Of a stretch of 64,000 nucleotides of DNA, positions 27,152-34,896 are shown piece by piece. The stretch is from Chitinophaga vietnamensis (lineage in GTDB: Bacteria > Bacteroidota > Bacteroidia > Chitinophagales > Chitinophagaceae): the NCBI RefSeq assembly GCF_902167635.1, contig NZ_CABHMS010000003.1:667786-731785 (forward strand). Direction: 5' to 3'. The notes under the pieces were generated by a model. That model saw only the letters and a program-made list of their open reading frames with translations. It ran no database searches and had not been told where the DNA came from. Made by a program: the position numbers and the translations under genes. Position 1 is the first letter of the stretch, and each line of letters starts with the position of its first letter.

Positions 27152-27879
27152 AGTTTCAGCTTTTTAAAGATACCTTCCGGAATAAGTTTAATAATAAGCA
27201 TAATGTATCGCCACTGCCATTTCACATACACGATATTCTTTTTCTTTTGCACAGCCTTGAAAACGGCGCTGGCCACGGCCTCCGGCTGGGCGGTGAGCAG
27301 GGGCGGGAGCGTGAGGTGCTGGGTCATACGGGTATTCACGAAGCCGGGCTGCACGCTTATCACGTGTACGCCTGTACGAAAAAGACGGTTACGCAGGCCG
27401 CTGAGATAAGCGGTGAAACCGGCTTTGGCGCTTCCATAAATATAGTTACTCTGGCGTCCTCTTTCGCCGGCTACGGAGCTGATGCCCACGATGGCGCCGC
27501 TGCCGCGGGCTTCGAAATGCTCCGCCACCACATTCAGAATAGACACGGCGCCGGTATAGTTGGCGTGGAGGATAGCTGCCGCTTCGGACCAGTTATGTTG
27601 CGCCTTTTCCTGGTCGCCCAGGTAACCGAACGCACATACCACGATATCCGGCTGCACGGGGAGCGACTGATAAAACGTTTCATGGGTATCGTAGGCAGTA
27701 GCGTCAAAGGCGTATGCGCTGGCATTGATGCCGGAACGGATCTGCAGGTCTTGTTGTAAAGGCAGGAGGGAAGCCGCGTTACGGGCAGCCAGTTGTATAT
27801 CGTATTTATGCGATGCAAAATGCCGGGCAATGGCCACAGCCATGTCCGACCCTGCGCCTAAAAGTAGTATTGTTGGCAT
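27148..27879 (-). CDS. dprE2: SDR oxidoreductase, DprE2-like
   Basis: Short-chain dehydrogenase of 243 residues. The nucleotide-binding motif is LLGAGSDMA (residues 6-14), the catalytic Ser is around 134-135 (GISSVAGERG) and the YxxxK pair is Tyr148 and Lys152 (YGSAKAGF). The GxxSDMA motif and ending are typical of DprE2-type proteins, which reduce the 2-keto intermediate made by DprE1 to polyprenyl-phospho-arabinose. The DprE1-like gene lies directly upstream (33 bases), as in mycobacteria and nodulating rhizobia. Membrane association through its partner is expected. Confidence 0.84.
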   Translation of the reverse strand: MPTILLLGAGSDMAVAIARHFASHKYDIQLAARNAASLLPLQQDLQIRSGINASAYAFDATAYDTHETFYQSLPVQPDIVVCAFGYLGDQEKAQHNWSEAAAILHANYTGAVSILNVVAEHFEARGSGAIVGISSVAGERGRQSNYIYGSAKAGFTAYLSGLRNRLFRTGVHVISVQPGFVNTRMTQHLTLPPLLTAQPEAVASAVFKAVQKKKNIVYVKWQWRYIMLIIKLIPEGIFKKLKL

Positions 27880-27912
27880 GGGATGATCAGGTACGTTGGT
27901 GATTCGGTTATG

Positions 27913-29244
27913 TTATTTCGTCAATGATAATCTTTCCGATTGCATGGAAAGGAAGCGTTTGTTGCCATTGTACTGTTGTACAATGTTCGCGAAATGTTGT
28001 GCATTGGGATAGCTCTTCCAGAACACTTCCTGTTTCATGCGGGCATCTTTAGAGAGGTAGAGCCTTCCGCCATATTGCAGTACGATCTCATCCAGTTCAT
28101 CGAGGAAGGGGAACAGCCCTTTCCGTACAGGGAAATCCAGGGCGAGGGTATAACCTTCCATGGGAAAGGAGATCAGGCTTTCCTGGTTGCCGAATACTTT
28201 GAGCACGGCGAGGAATGAGCCCCAGCCTTTATCACTGATCTTCCGGAGAATGGCGATGAGGCCATCTTTCCGGTCCAGCGGCAATACGAACTGGTACTGC
28301 ACAAACCCGGCTTTGCCATAGCCGCGGTTCCAGTGCAGGATAGCATCCAGCGGGTAGAAGAATGGTTCGTAAGGAACCACATTGCGTATCTCCCTGCGGG
28401 TGTTCTTATTATAATATAACCAGTTGAACGCTTTAACGGTAAAGCTGTTGAGTACAAAGGAGGGAAGATTGAACGGTACCGTCAGTTTTCGTTTAGCCGG
28501 TAACGTTAAGGGGGCCTGTTGTTGTGACGCATTGAGGTCTTCGGGCTGGGCATGTTCCCCCACGATGAGGATGCTGCGGCCGAAGGCGTCGCCTTTTTTC
28601 AGGCAGTCGATCCAGGCCATGGAATAAGTATAATGCTTGTAGGTTTCAAACAGGCGGATCACTTCTTCCAGGTTCCTGGCTTTGATCTGGGTTTGTTTGA
28701 TATAGGCGGTGGAGATTTTTTTGAGATGGAATTTTACCCGGGTGATGATGCCGGTGAGGCCCATACCGCCGCAGGTGGCCCAGAAGAGGTCGGCATGCTG
28801 GTCGGGCGCGCAGCAAACGGTTTCACCATCGCCGGTGATCACATCCATATGAATGATATGATTGGAGAAAGCGCCATCCACATGATGGTTTTTGCCATGC
28901 ACGTCAGACGCTACTGCGCCGCCAACGGTGATGAACTTGGTACCGGGTGTTACCGGCAGGAACCATCCTTTAGGAACGATGATATCGAGGAGTTGATCCA
29001 GCGTAACGCCAGCCTGTACTTCCAGTATGCCGGCATCGGTATCGAAGGCCAGCACCTTGTCGTATTTCAGCATCGAGATGCTATGCTCGCCCAGCGAGGC
29101 ATCGCCATAGCAGCGGCCATTGCCGCGGGCGATCAGCCCCGAATGCGTGCCTACATAGCTGCGCAGCTGTTCCTCCTGCGTAAAGGCTACTTCTTCACTG
29201 GTGATAGCGGGGTAGTTCCCCCAGTTTGCTAACCGTTTTTGCAT
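27913..29244 (-). CDS. dprE1: FAD-dependent oxidoreductase, DprE1-like
   Basis: FAD-binding-4/ALO-type oxidase of 443 residues. The FAD segment RGNGRCYGDASL and the later PGTKFITVGGAVASDVHGKN are strongly DprE1-like; VITGDGETV and the CGGMGLTGIITRVKF segment complete the FAD domain. DprE1 oxidises the 2-hydroxyl of polyprenyl-phospho-ribose, the first half of ribose-to-arabinose epimerisation, at the periplasmic or membrane face. Gene order UbiA-DprE1-DprE2 with a one-base overlap at 29244 supports the role. The actual carrier lipid is unknown. Confidence 0.86.
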   Translation of the reverse strand: MQKRLANWGNYPAITSEEVAFTQEEQLRSYVGTHSGLIARGNGRCYGDASLGEHSISMLKYDKVLAFDTDAGILEVQAGVTLDQLLDIIVPKGWFLPVTPGTKFITVGGAVASDVHGKNHHVDGAFSNHIIHMDVITGDGETVCCAPDQHADLFWATCGGMGLTGIITRVKFHLKKISTAYIKQTQIKARNLEEVIRLFETYKHYTYSMAWIDCLKKGDAFGRSILIVGEHAQPEDLNASQQQAPLTLPAKRKLTVPFNLPSFVLNSFTVKAFNWLYYNKNTRREIRNVVPYEPFFYPLDAILHWNRGYGKAGFVQYQFVLPLDRKDGLIAILRKISDKGWGSFLAVLKVFGNQESLISFPMEGYTLALDFPVRKGLFPFLDELDEIVLQYGGRLYLSKDARMKQEVFWKSYPNAQHFANIVQQYNGNKRFLSMQSERLSLTK

Positions 29245-30131
29245 TATTCAAAAAAACTTTTGTTAGTGGGTAAATAAATCAAAACATAAAAACTCAGGAC
29301 CCACAGGAGTATGGTTAATTGAATAAAACGGTCTTTATATAGGATCTTGGTGGGAGAACCTGTATTGTTCTCCACGTAGGTTATTTGCAAATATCGTAAT
29401 AATCCGCCAATTACAAAAAGCGCAGTGTAATAGAGGCGGTAAGTATGGAAACGTTGTTGTGTTTCGGGCGACATGGTATACATCAGGTACGACACGATGA
29501 TCACGGCGGATACCAATGCCAGCATCACATTCATGAAATCCAGGTTGTAGCCTTTGGAGGCCTTCCGCATTTCCTGACCAGATTGTAATTTGATCAATAC
29601 ATCATCGCGGCGCTTGGCTACCGCCATGAACAGCGCCAGCAGGAACACCATGATCATCAGCCATTCGGAGGTAGCAACATCAGTGGCCACGCCACCGGCT
29701 TTCACACGCAATACAAAGCCGCTGGCGAGGATGATCACATCGAGGATGGAAATATTTTTTAACCCGAAAGAATATAAGAGGTTGAGTACAAAATAGATGA
29801 GCACCACGAAAGCAAATTTCGGTTTGATGTACACCGATAATCCCAATCCAATGATGATGGCCAGTGCAAAGATGATCAGCGCGGCTGTTTTAGACACGGC
29901 GCCGGAAGCCAGCGGGCGCTTGCATTTCACGGGATGCCTGCGATCGGCCTCAATATCCCGGTAGTCGTTAATAATATAGATACTGCTTGCGGTAAGACTG
30001 AAAGCTATAAACGCCAATACCAATTCAGCGATCTTGTGGAGGTTAAATATTTCGCCCGCAAAAAAGAGAGGTATAAACAAGAAGGCATTTTTAGCCCAGT
30101 GTGTTGGGCGTAACAATTTCAAGTATTTCAT
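29244..30131 (-). CDS. UbiA-family prenyltransferase, decaprenyl-phosphate phosphoribosyltransferase-like
   Basis: Integral membrane prenyltransferase of 295 residues with eight to nine spans. The first Asp motif is NDYRDIEADRRHP (Asn55, Asp56, Asp59, Asp63), followed by KRPLASG; a second conserved loop is DVIILASGFVLRVKAGG. The KRPLASG segment is characteristic of the DPPR synthase branch (Rv3806c, NoeC-like), which transfers phosphoribose from PRPP to polyprenyl phosphate. First gene of the operon. It shares one base with the DprE1-like gene. The promoter region faces the divergent GT-C-type gene. Confidence 0.86.
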   Translation of the reverse strand: MKYLKLLRPTHWAKNAFLFIPLFFAGEIFNLHKIAELVLAFIAFSLTASSIYIINDYRDIEADRRHPVKCKRPLASGAVSKTAALIIFALAIIIGLGLSVYIKPKFAFVVLIYFVLNLLYSFGLKNISILDVIILASGFVLRVKAGGVATDVATSEWLMIMVFLLALFMAVAKRRDDVLIKLQSGQEMRKASKGYNLDFMNVMLALVSAVIIVSYLMYTMSPETQQRFHTYRLYYTALFVIGGLLRYLQITYVENNTGSPTKILYKDRFIQLTILLWVLSFYVLIYLPTNKSFFE

Positions 30132-30175
30132 GGCGGGATCTCAAAGTTGACGACACAAGATACAATTTATTCGTT

Positions 30176-30183
30176 TACTTTTG
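30176..30183 (+). promoter_or_regulatory. Bacteroidetes -7 promoter box
   Basis: TACTTTTG matches TAnnTTTG, 53 bases before the GT-C-type gene and in the divergent gap with the UbiA-type gene. Confidence 0.5.
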
Positions 30184-30236
30184 ACGCCGTTAGTGTTATG
30201 AAACTTTAGCTTTTGCTGAACATCCCAAGTACTGCT

Positions 30237-31856
30237 ATGCCATCTTTATCCCTGTCATCCCGCAAGTGGGCAGTTGCTGAATTCCTTATTATTATAGGCC
30301 TGGCCCTGGTTCCCTTGTTTGTAACATTTCCGTACCGTGTCAATATATTTCTTTCCTGGGAAGGCGCTTACCGTTTGTCTTTGGGACAGATGCCTTACAA
30401 GGATTTCGGAATGCCCTTGGGCTATGGTTATTGGTTGATACCGGCGCTGTTCTTCAAGCTGTTCGGGCCGCAGCTGGTCACCCTGGTGAAGGCGCAGGTA
30501 CTGATCAATATCATCGCGGGGCTTTCATTCCGGGCGATTTTGAAAAGCCTGGATATACGTCCTGGTGTGCGATTGTTATCAGTGGTGGTATTTGTGCTGT
30601 CTTATTCTTTCTCCAATTTCTGGCCCTGGTATAATCATACTGTGATCGTGTATGAGCTGGTAGCTTTGAGTTTTTTGTTACGCGGATGTTTCAACGAACA
30701 TGCAGTTACCAGGTACCTGCAACTTTTGTTCGCGGCTTTATTTGTGTTCCTGTCCATCTTCACCAAGCAGGATGGCGGTGGCATGGCCTTGTTGCTTTGC
30801 CTGGCATTGCTCACTTATAACAGTTGGGCAAGTCGCCGCTGGAGCGACCTGCCCGTGTTTGTGGCCGGCTTTACGATCATCGCATTATTGGTTATTTTGC
30901 CGCTGATGCCTGGTTTCGCTTATTGGTTCAATCATGGGCAGGCGCCGCATAATTCACGACTGGCGATCAATGATTTTACGGATGAGATACTGGGCGGCTC
31001 TGCCTGGATCAAAGTTTACGCCTTGCTAATTGCGCTTTGTCTGGCTGCAGGACTGCGGCAGTGGCGTCAATGGTTGCGGGAAAGAAAAGCCGTGTTGCTG
31101 GCGATGCTCACGATAGGCATATTGGGAGAGGCGGCGATCTTCCAGGTAACGAGTTATACGCCTCCGGATAATAATATTTTCTTTCACAGTTTTGCTTTTG
31201 CGTTCATTGCTACTTATTTGTGCCGTGCATTGCATATAGATATGGATCGCTGGAAGCCTTTGCTGGCAGCATTGGTATGGGTGCTGTTCTGGTGGTCGGG
31301 TAGCTGGTGGAAATATGTAGCGCGTATTTTTCCGGCGCAGGAGATAGCCCTTGCCAAGCCTGGCGGAGAGAATGTAGTATCGCGCCGCAACTTTATGTTG
31401 CCGACCGATACGACCGATGTTCCGGTGTCACAATGGCAGTTTTCTGATGTGCCGGTGTTCCGGAAAATGTATATGCCGCCTTCTACGGTGGAAGGAATCA
31501 GGCGCGTACAGGCGTTACCGTTAGTAAAGGAGAAAGGAGCGCAGCTGAAGGTGTTGAATATGACAGAACTCACGCCCCTGGCGGCTGCGATACCATACGA
31601 GCTGGAAACCGGGCCGGATTATCCTTTATGGTATCATTTGGGTGTTGGTATGTTCAACCGGCAGCTTGCTGCATTCACCAGGAAGGTGAGAAGCCATCAT
31701 TACGACCTGGTCTTATATGAATATGCCCCCACTTTAAACAACTTTTTTCCTTTCGCTTTGCAAAAAGAATTGCAGGAAAACTACCGGAGGATAGATGTAT
31801 TTCTGGCGCCCCGCCGGCCGACAAATGCCGTGATAGAGGTGTATGTAAAAATGTAA
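30237..31856 (+). CDS. GT-C-type membrane glycosyltransferase candidate
   Basis: Membrane protein of 539 residues with roughly 10-11 spans over residues ~12-385, followed by a soluble domain of about 150 residues. The first extramembrane loop has WEGAYRLSLGQMPYKDFGMP (41-60), which resembles the acidic first loop of GT-C glycosyltransferases; Glu42 is the candidate catalytic acidic residue. GT-C enzymes use polyprenyl-phospho-sugar donors on the periplasmic side. Divergent from the DprE-type operon, it could be the arabinosyltransferase using that donor. Start ATG at 30237; an upstream TTG at 30213 is possible. Family identity is by layout only. Confidence 0.68.
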   Translation: MPSLSLSSRKWAVAEFLIIIGLALVPLFVTFPYRVNIFLSWEGAYRLSLGQMPYKDFGMPLGYGYWLIPALFFKLFGPQLVTLVKAQVLINIIAGLSFRAILKSLDIRPGVRLLSVVVFVLSYSFSNFWPWYNHTVIVYELVALSFLLRGCFNEHAVTRYLQLLFAALFVFLSIFTKQDGGGMALLLCLALLTYNSWASRRWSDLPVFVAGFTIIALLVILPLMPGFAYWFNHGQAPHNSRLAINDFTDEILGGSAWIKVYALLIALCLAAGLRQWRQWLRERKAVLLAMLTIGILGEAAIFQVTSYTPPDNNIFFHSFAFAFIATYLCRALHIDMDRWKPLLAALVWVLFWWSGSWWKYVARIFPAQEIALAKPGGENVVSRRNFMLPTDTTDVPVSQWQFSDVPVFRKMYMPPSTVEGIRRVQALPLVKEKGAQLKVLNMTELTPLAAAIPYELETGPDYPLWYHLGVGMFNRQLAAFTRKVRSHHYDLVLYEYAPTLNNFFPFALQKELQENYRRIDVFLAPRRPTNAVIEVYVKM

Positions 31857-32187
31857 ATATTTTGATATTTATTTATTTGTTTATTTTTTCATTTTAAGAA
31901 AAAACAGATATATATTGAGACGGATTAGCCCCTGGAGCGCCCGCTTCAATTTTCCATCTCTTCACACGGTGCTCTCTCTTTAAAATACCATCAGTATGAC
32001 GAAAAACGGCTCCTTTTTGATGGATGTTTTGCGGATTTATACAAATTGATTTTTAATTAGTTGTGTTTATGTTGAAGAAGGAATGCTTTAGATAGAAAAA
32101 ATGGCATTTGAAAGGCTGTTTTTTATTAACCAGTAAAAATAGTTTTACCGGTTAATTAAATAATGTACCTTCGTAAAAACAAGCCGT
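31857..32187. other. Gene-free AT-rich stretch with operator-like palindrome at its right end
   Basis: About 330 bases without a supported gene. It is very AT-rich close to the upstream stop. A short GC-richer segment near 31930-31980 has no clear hairpin. The right end holds the palindrome and the -7-like box described separately. Confidence 0.6.
32125..32173 (+). promoter_or_regulatory. Operator-like palindrome and -7 box upstream of the CGNR regulator
   Basis: Arms ATTAACCAGTAAAA (32125-32138) and TTTTACCGGTTAAT (32143-32156) are complementary except for one base, with a four-base centre. TACCTTCG (32166-32173) resembles TAnnTTTG with one change, and the start codon of the CGNR gene is at 32188. 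The palindrome covers the expected -33 to -15 zone, so protein binding here would block transcription. Confidence 0.55.
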
Positions 32188-32829
32188 ATGACCACCGAAA
32201 AAACGATAGGATCGCTCCGGCTGGATGGTGGGATACTCTGCCTCGATTTTGTGAATACCATCGATAACCGGAAGAAACCCGCACCCGATTATTTGCATCA
32301 TTTTAAGGATGTCCTGCAATGGTATGCCCATGTAAAAGTGCTGCCCGCAAAAACGATTCACACCCTTGAACGGCTCGCCAAAGAATACCCGCAAAAGGCC
32401 GCCATCGTTTTTGAAAAAAGTATCCGGTTGCGGGAATTGATGTACCAGATCTTCCTGCCATTATCCCATCATAAATCACCAGCCCCTGTCGATCTCCTCA
32501 GCTTCAATACCTATGTTGCCGATGCTTACGCGAATGCCGAATTGGCATGGTCGGCCGCAGATAAGCAGGCGTCACTCACCTTCAACGCACCGGCATTAGA
32601 GCAGGTGAATTGGTGGTTGACCAGGTCGGCGGTGGACTTACTCAGCAGCGAAAAAACAGGGCAGGTGAGGGAATGCCCCGCCTGCGGCTGGCTGTTTCTC
32701 GACAAAAGCCGCAATGGCTCCCGCCGCTGGTGCAGCATGAGCACCTGCGGTGATATCAATAAAGTACAAAGGTTTCAACAGCGAAATAAAAAGAAGACAA
32801 GCCATGAACGAAAATCAGCAAACCAATAG
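32188..32829 (+). CDS. CGNR zinc-finger transcription regulator (ABATE domain)
   Basis: Protein of 213 residues. An N-terminal ABATE-like domain (LRLDGGILCLDFVNTIDNR) is followed by a C-terminal CGNR zinc finger with Cys163, Cys166, Cys182 and Cys187 (CPACGWLFLDKSRNGSRRWC, then CGDINKV in place of the usual CGNRxKV). The family consists of probable ligand-responsive regulators. Its 3' end overlaps an EamA exporter gene by 26 bases, so it probably regulates that exporter and itself. The dyad-symmetric site just upstream is a candidate operator. Confidence 0.86.
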   Translation: MTTEKTIGSLRLDGGILCLDFVNTIDNRKKPAPDYLHHFKDVLQWYAHVKVLPAKTIHTLERLAKEYPQKAAIVFEKSIRLRELMYQIFLPLSHHKSPAPVDLLSFNTYVADAYANAELAWSAADKQASLTFNAPALEQVNWWLTRSAVDLLSSEKTGQVRECPACGWLFLDKSRNGSRRWCSMSTCGDINKVQRFQQRNKKKTSHERKSANQ

Positions 32830-33709
32830 CATCAGCGGAAATACGATCCTTTATCTGTTGGCGGTATATATCATCTGGGGCTCTACTTACCTGGGCATGA
32901 AGATCGTGACGAAGTCGGTGCCGCCATTTTTTATTTCGGCCATGCGCTTCCTGGTGGCCGGCTTGCTGCTGCTGATCGTCGCCCGTTTGAAGGAGCGGGA
33001 GCCTGTTACACGCCAGCAGTTGCTCTCGGCCTGTTTTGTAGGTATCTTATTAATAGGCGTGGGCAATACCACGGTGGCCGTCGCGGTGCATTACATGCCT
33101 TCCGGCCTGGTAGCCTTGCTGGTGGCGGCTATGCCGGCATGGTTCATGGGGCTCGACTGGGCCTTCTTCAGTCGCAAGCGCCCTTCGGCGCTAACGCTCC
33201 TGGGTATCGGGGTCGGATTTCTCGGCCTGTTTATTTTATTTAATCCTTTCCGGCACAACGACGTAGGCACGTTTCCGTTATGGCCTATTGCCGTAGTGGT
33301 ATCGGGCAATATCTGCTGGGCGGTGGGCTCTTTATTTGTGCAGCGCTTGCCGATGCCCACGCAAGTGAGCAGTACGGCCATACAGATGCTGGCCGGCGGC
33401 CTGTTCTCGCTGCTCGTCAGTTTTATACTGGAGCCCGGCGCATGGCGTACGCCTGCCTTGATGCCCACAGAAGGATGGGTGGCTTACATTTACCTGATCC
33501 TCTTTGGCTCCCTGATCGGTTATACCTCTTATAGCTGGCTGACACGTAATGCGCCGCCAAGGCTTACCTCCACCTATGCCTATATCAATCCGATCGTGGC
33601 CATGTTCCTCGGCTGGGCCATCGGCCATGAAAGCGTGACGGCCATGGTGGGAATTGCCTCCGGTATCGTAATTTCAGGCGTAGTATTAATGACACTCGGT
33701 AAAAAATAA
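32804..33709 (+). CDS. EamA-family (DMT superfamily) transporter
   Basis: Inner-membrane carrier of 301 residues with ten spans in two EamA repeats (ILYLLAVYIIWGSTYLGMKI at the start of repeat 1; WPIAVVVSGNICWAVGSLFV in repeat 2). YedA-like proteins export amino acids or metabolites. The start ATG at 32804 lies inside the CGNR gene; a start at 32750 would add only a polar stretch. The 26-base overlap means tight co-expression with the regulator. The Gfo/Idh gene follows three bases after the stop, so the operon likely has three genes. Confidence 0.87.
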   Translation: MNENQQTNSISGNTILYLLAVYIIWGSTYLGMKIVTKSVPPFFISAMRFLVAGLLLLIVARLKEREPVTRQQLLSACFVGILLIGVGNTTVAVAVHYMPSGLVALLVAAMPAWFMGLDWAFFSRKRPSALTLLGIGVGFLGLFILFNPFRHNDVGTFPLWPIAVVVSGNICWAVGSLFVQRLPMPTQVSSTAIQMLAGGLFSLLVSFILEPGAWRTPALMPTEGWVAYIYLILFGSLIGYTSYSWLTRNAPPRLTSTYAYINPIVAMFLGWAIGHESVTAMVGIASGIVISGVVLMTLGKK

Positions 33710-33712
33710 AGT

Positions 33713-34666
33713 ATGATCAGATGGGGAATCATTGGCTGCGGGGATGTGACGGAAGTAAAGAGCGGGCCTGCTTTTAACGAGGCGCCCAACAGCAAGCTGG
33801 TAGCAGTGATGCGCAGAAATGGCGCGCTGGCAGAAGATTATGCACGCCGTCATGGCGTGCCGCACTGGTATGATCAGGCCGATGCTTTGCTGGATCATCC
33901 GGGAATCAATGCCATATATATTGCCACGCCGCCTGATAGTCACGAGACCTATGCGCTGGCCGCTATCCGCCGCGGGCTGCCCGTATACATAGAGAAGCCG
34001 GTGGCATTGAATGCACTGAGCGCCAATCGTATAGCCGATGCCGTTAGTAATTCAGCAGTAAAGGCCGTAGTGGCGCATTACCGGCGCCGGCTGCCTGCTT
34101 TCCTGTTTGTGAAACAGCTATTGGCAGAGGGGCGTATCGGCCGTGTTAACAGCGTAAGCCTCCGTCTCTTCAAATCATCTCCCCAACAAAATAATGGCTG
34201 GCGGCTCAATCCTGCCATCTCCGGAGGCGGCTATTTTCATGACCTGGCGCCGCATCAGCTGGATATCCTGCTGGATTATTTCGGCCCGCCACTGGCGGCC
34301 GATGGTTTGCCCGGCGGCGCTGATCTTCGTATACCCGCCACCGTTAGCGGCCAGGCGAGGTTTGAGGGAGATATCCTTTTCACGGGTGAGTGGAACTTCA
34401 GTGCGCAACACCCGGATGAGCAGGATGAGTGCCTCATCAGCGGGAGTGAGGGCAGTATCCGCTTTCATTTCTTCCGGCATTTCGACAAGGTAACTTTACA
34501 CCGCGGTGAGCGTGCGGAGTACTTCTCTTTTGAAAACCCGATACATATCCAGGCGCCAATGATTGCCGCCACCGTGAAATATTTTCTGGGCGAGGGCCCG
34601 AATCCATGCGCTGTAAGCGAGGCGCTGAGCGGCTTGCAGCTGATGGAACGTTTCACCGCTTATTGA
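33713..34666 (+). CDS. Gfo/Idh/MocA-family oxidoreductase
   Basis: NAD(P)-dependent oxidoreductase of 317 residues: Rossmann motif GIIGCGDVTE (5-14), then the conserved EKP motif (PVYIEKPVALN) and catalytic-type His in FHDLAPHQLDIL. Members oxidise or isomerise sugars, inositols and related compounds in the cytoplasm. The C-terminal half has the typical large beta sheet. Third gene after the CGNR regulator and EamA exporter with almost no spacing. A shared metabolite is possible but cannot be named. Confidence 0.87.
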   Translation: MIRWGIIGCGDVTEVKSGPAFNEAPNSKLVAVMRRNGALAEDYARRHGVPHWYDQADALLDHPGINAIYIATPPDSHETYALAAIRRGLPVYIEKPVALNALSANRIADAVSNSAVKAVVAHYRRRLPAFLFVKQLLAEGRIGRVNSVSLRLFKSSPQQNNGWRLNPAISGGGYFHDLAPHQLDILLDYFGPPLAADGLPGGADLRIPATVSGQARFEGDILFTGEWNFSAQHPDEQDECLISGSEGSIRFHFFRHFDKVTLHRGERAEYFSFENPIHIQAPMIAATVKYFLGEGPNPCAVSEALSGLQLMERFTAY

Positions 34667-34765
34667 TCCCGCCGCGCTTTTGTTTGCTTAAACCCTTCAT
34701 TTTCCGTATATTGCGTTTTTACAGTTTACGCAGGAATAGCCCTATCCATCTTCCGGATAACCCTG

Positions 34766-34870
34766 ATGAACCTTCGCCGCTATAGCAGCATCATCATTAT
34801 CAGTCTACCAGGTTCCGCTCTTTTGGGTGCATTTTTTGTTTTGTTGGAGCTATCCCACATGAGAAAGTAA
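34766..34870 (+). CDS. Possible small membrane peptide (34 residues)
   Basis: A short frame, starting MNLRRYSS, contains one hydrophobic stretch of about 20 residues with basic residues before it, as in small single-span membrane peptides. It lies between the Gfo/Idh stop and the trehalose gene, ending 26 bases before the latter. A Shine-Dalgarno-like sequence is not obvious. It may equally be part of the leader of the next gene. Confidence 0.3.
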   Translation: MNLRRYSSIIIISLPGSALLGAFFVLLELSHMRK

Positions 34871-34896
34871 TTTGATAATAGATATATAAACTGACT

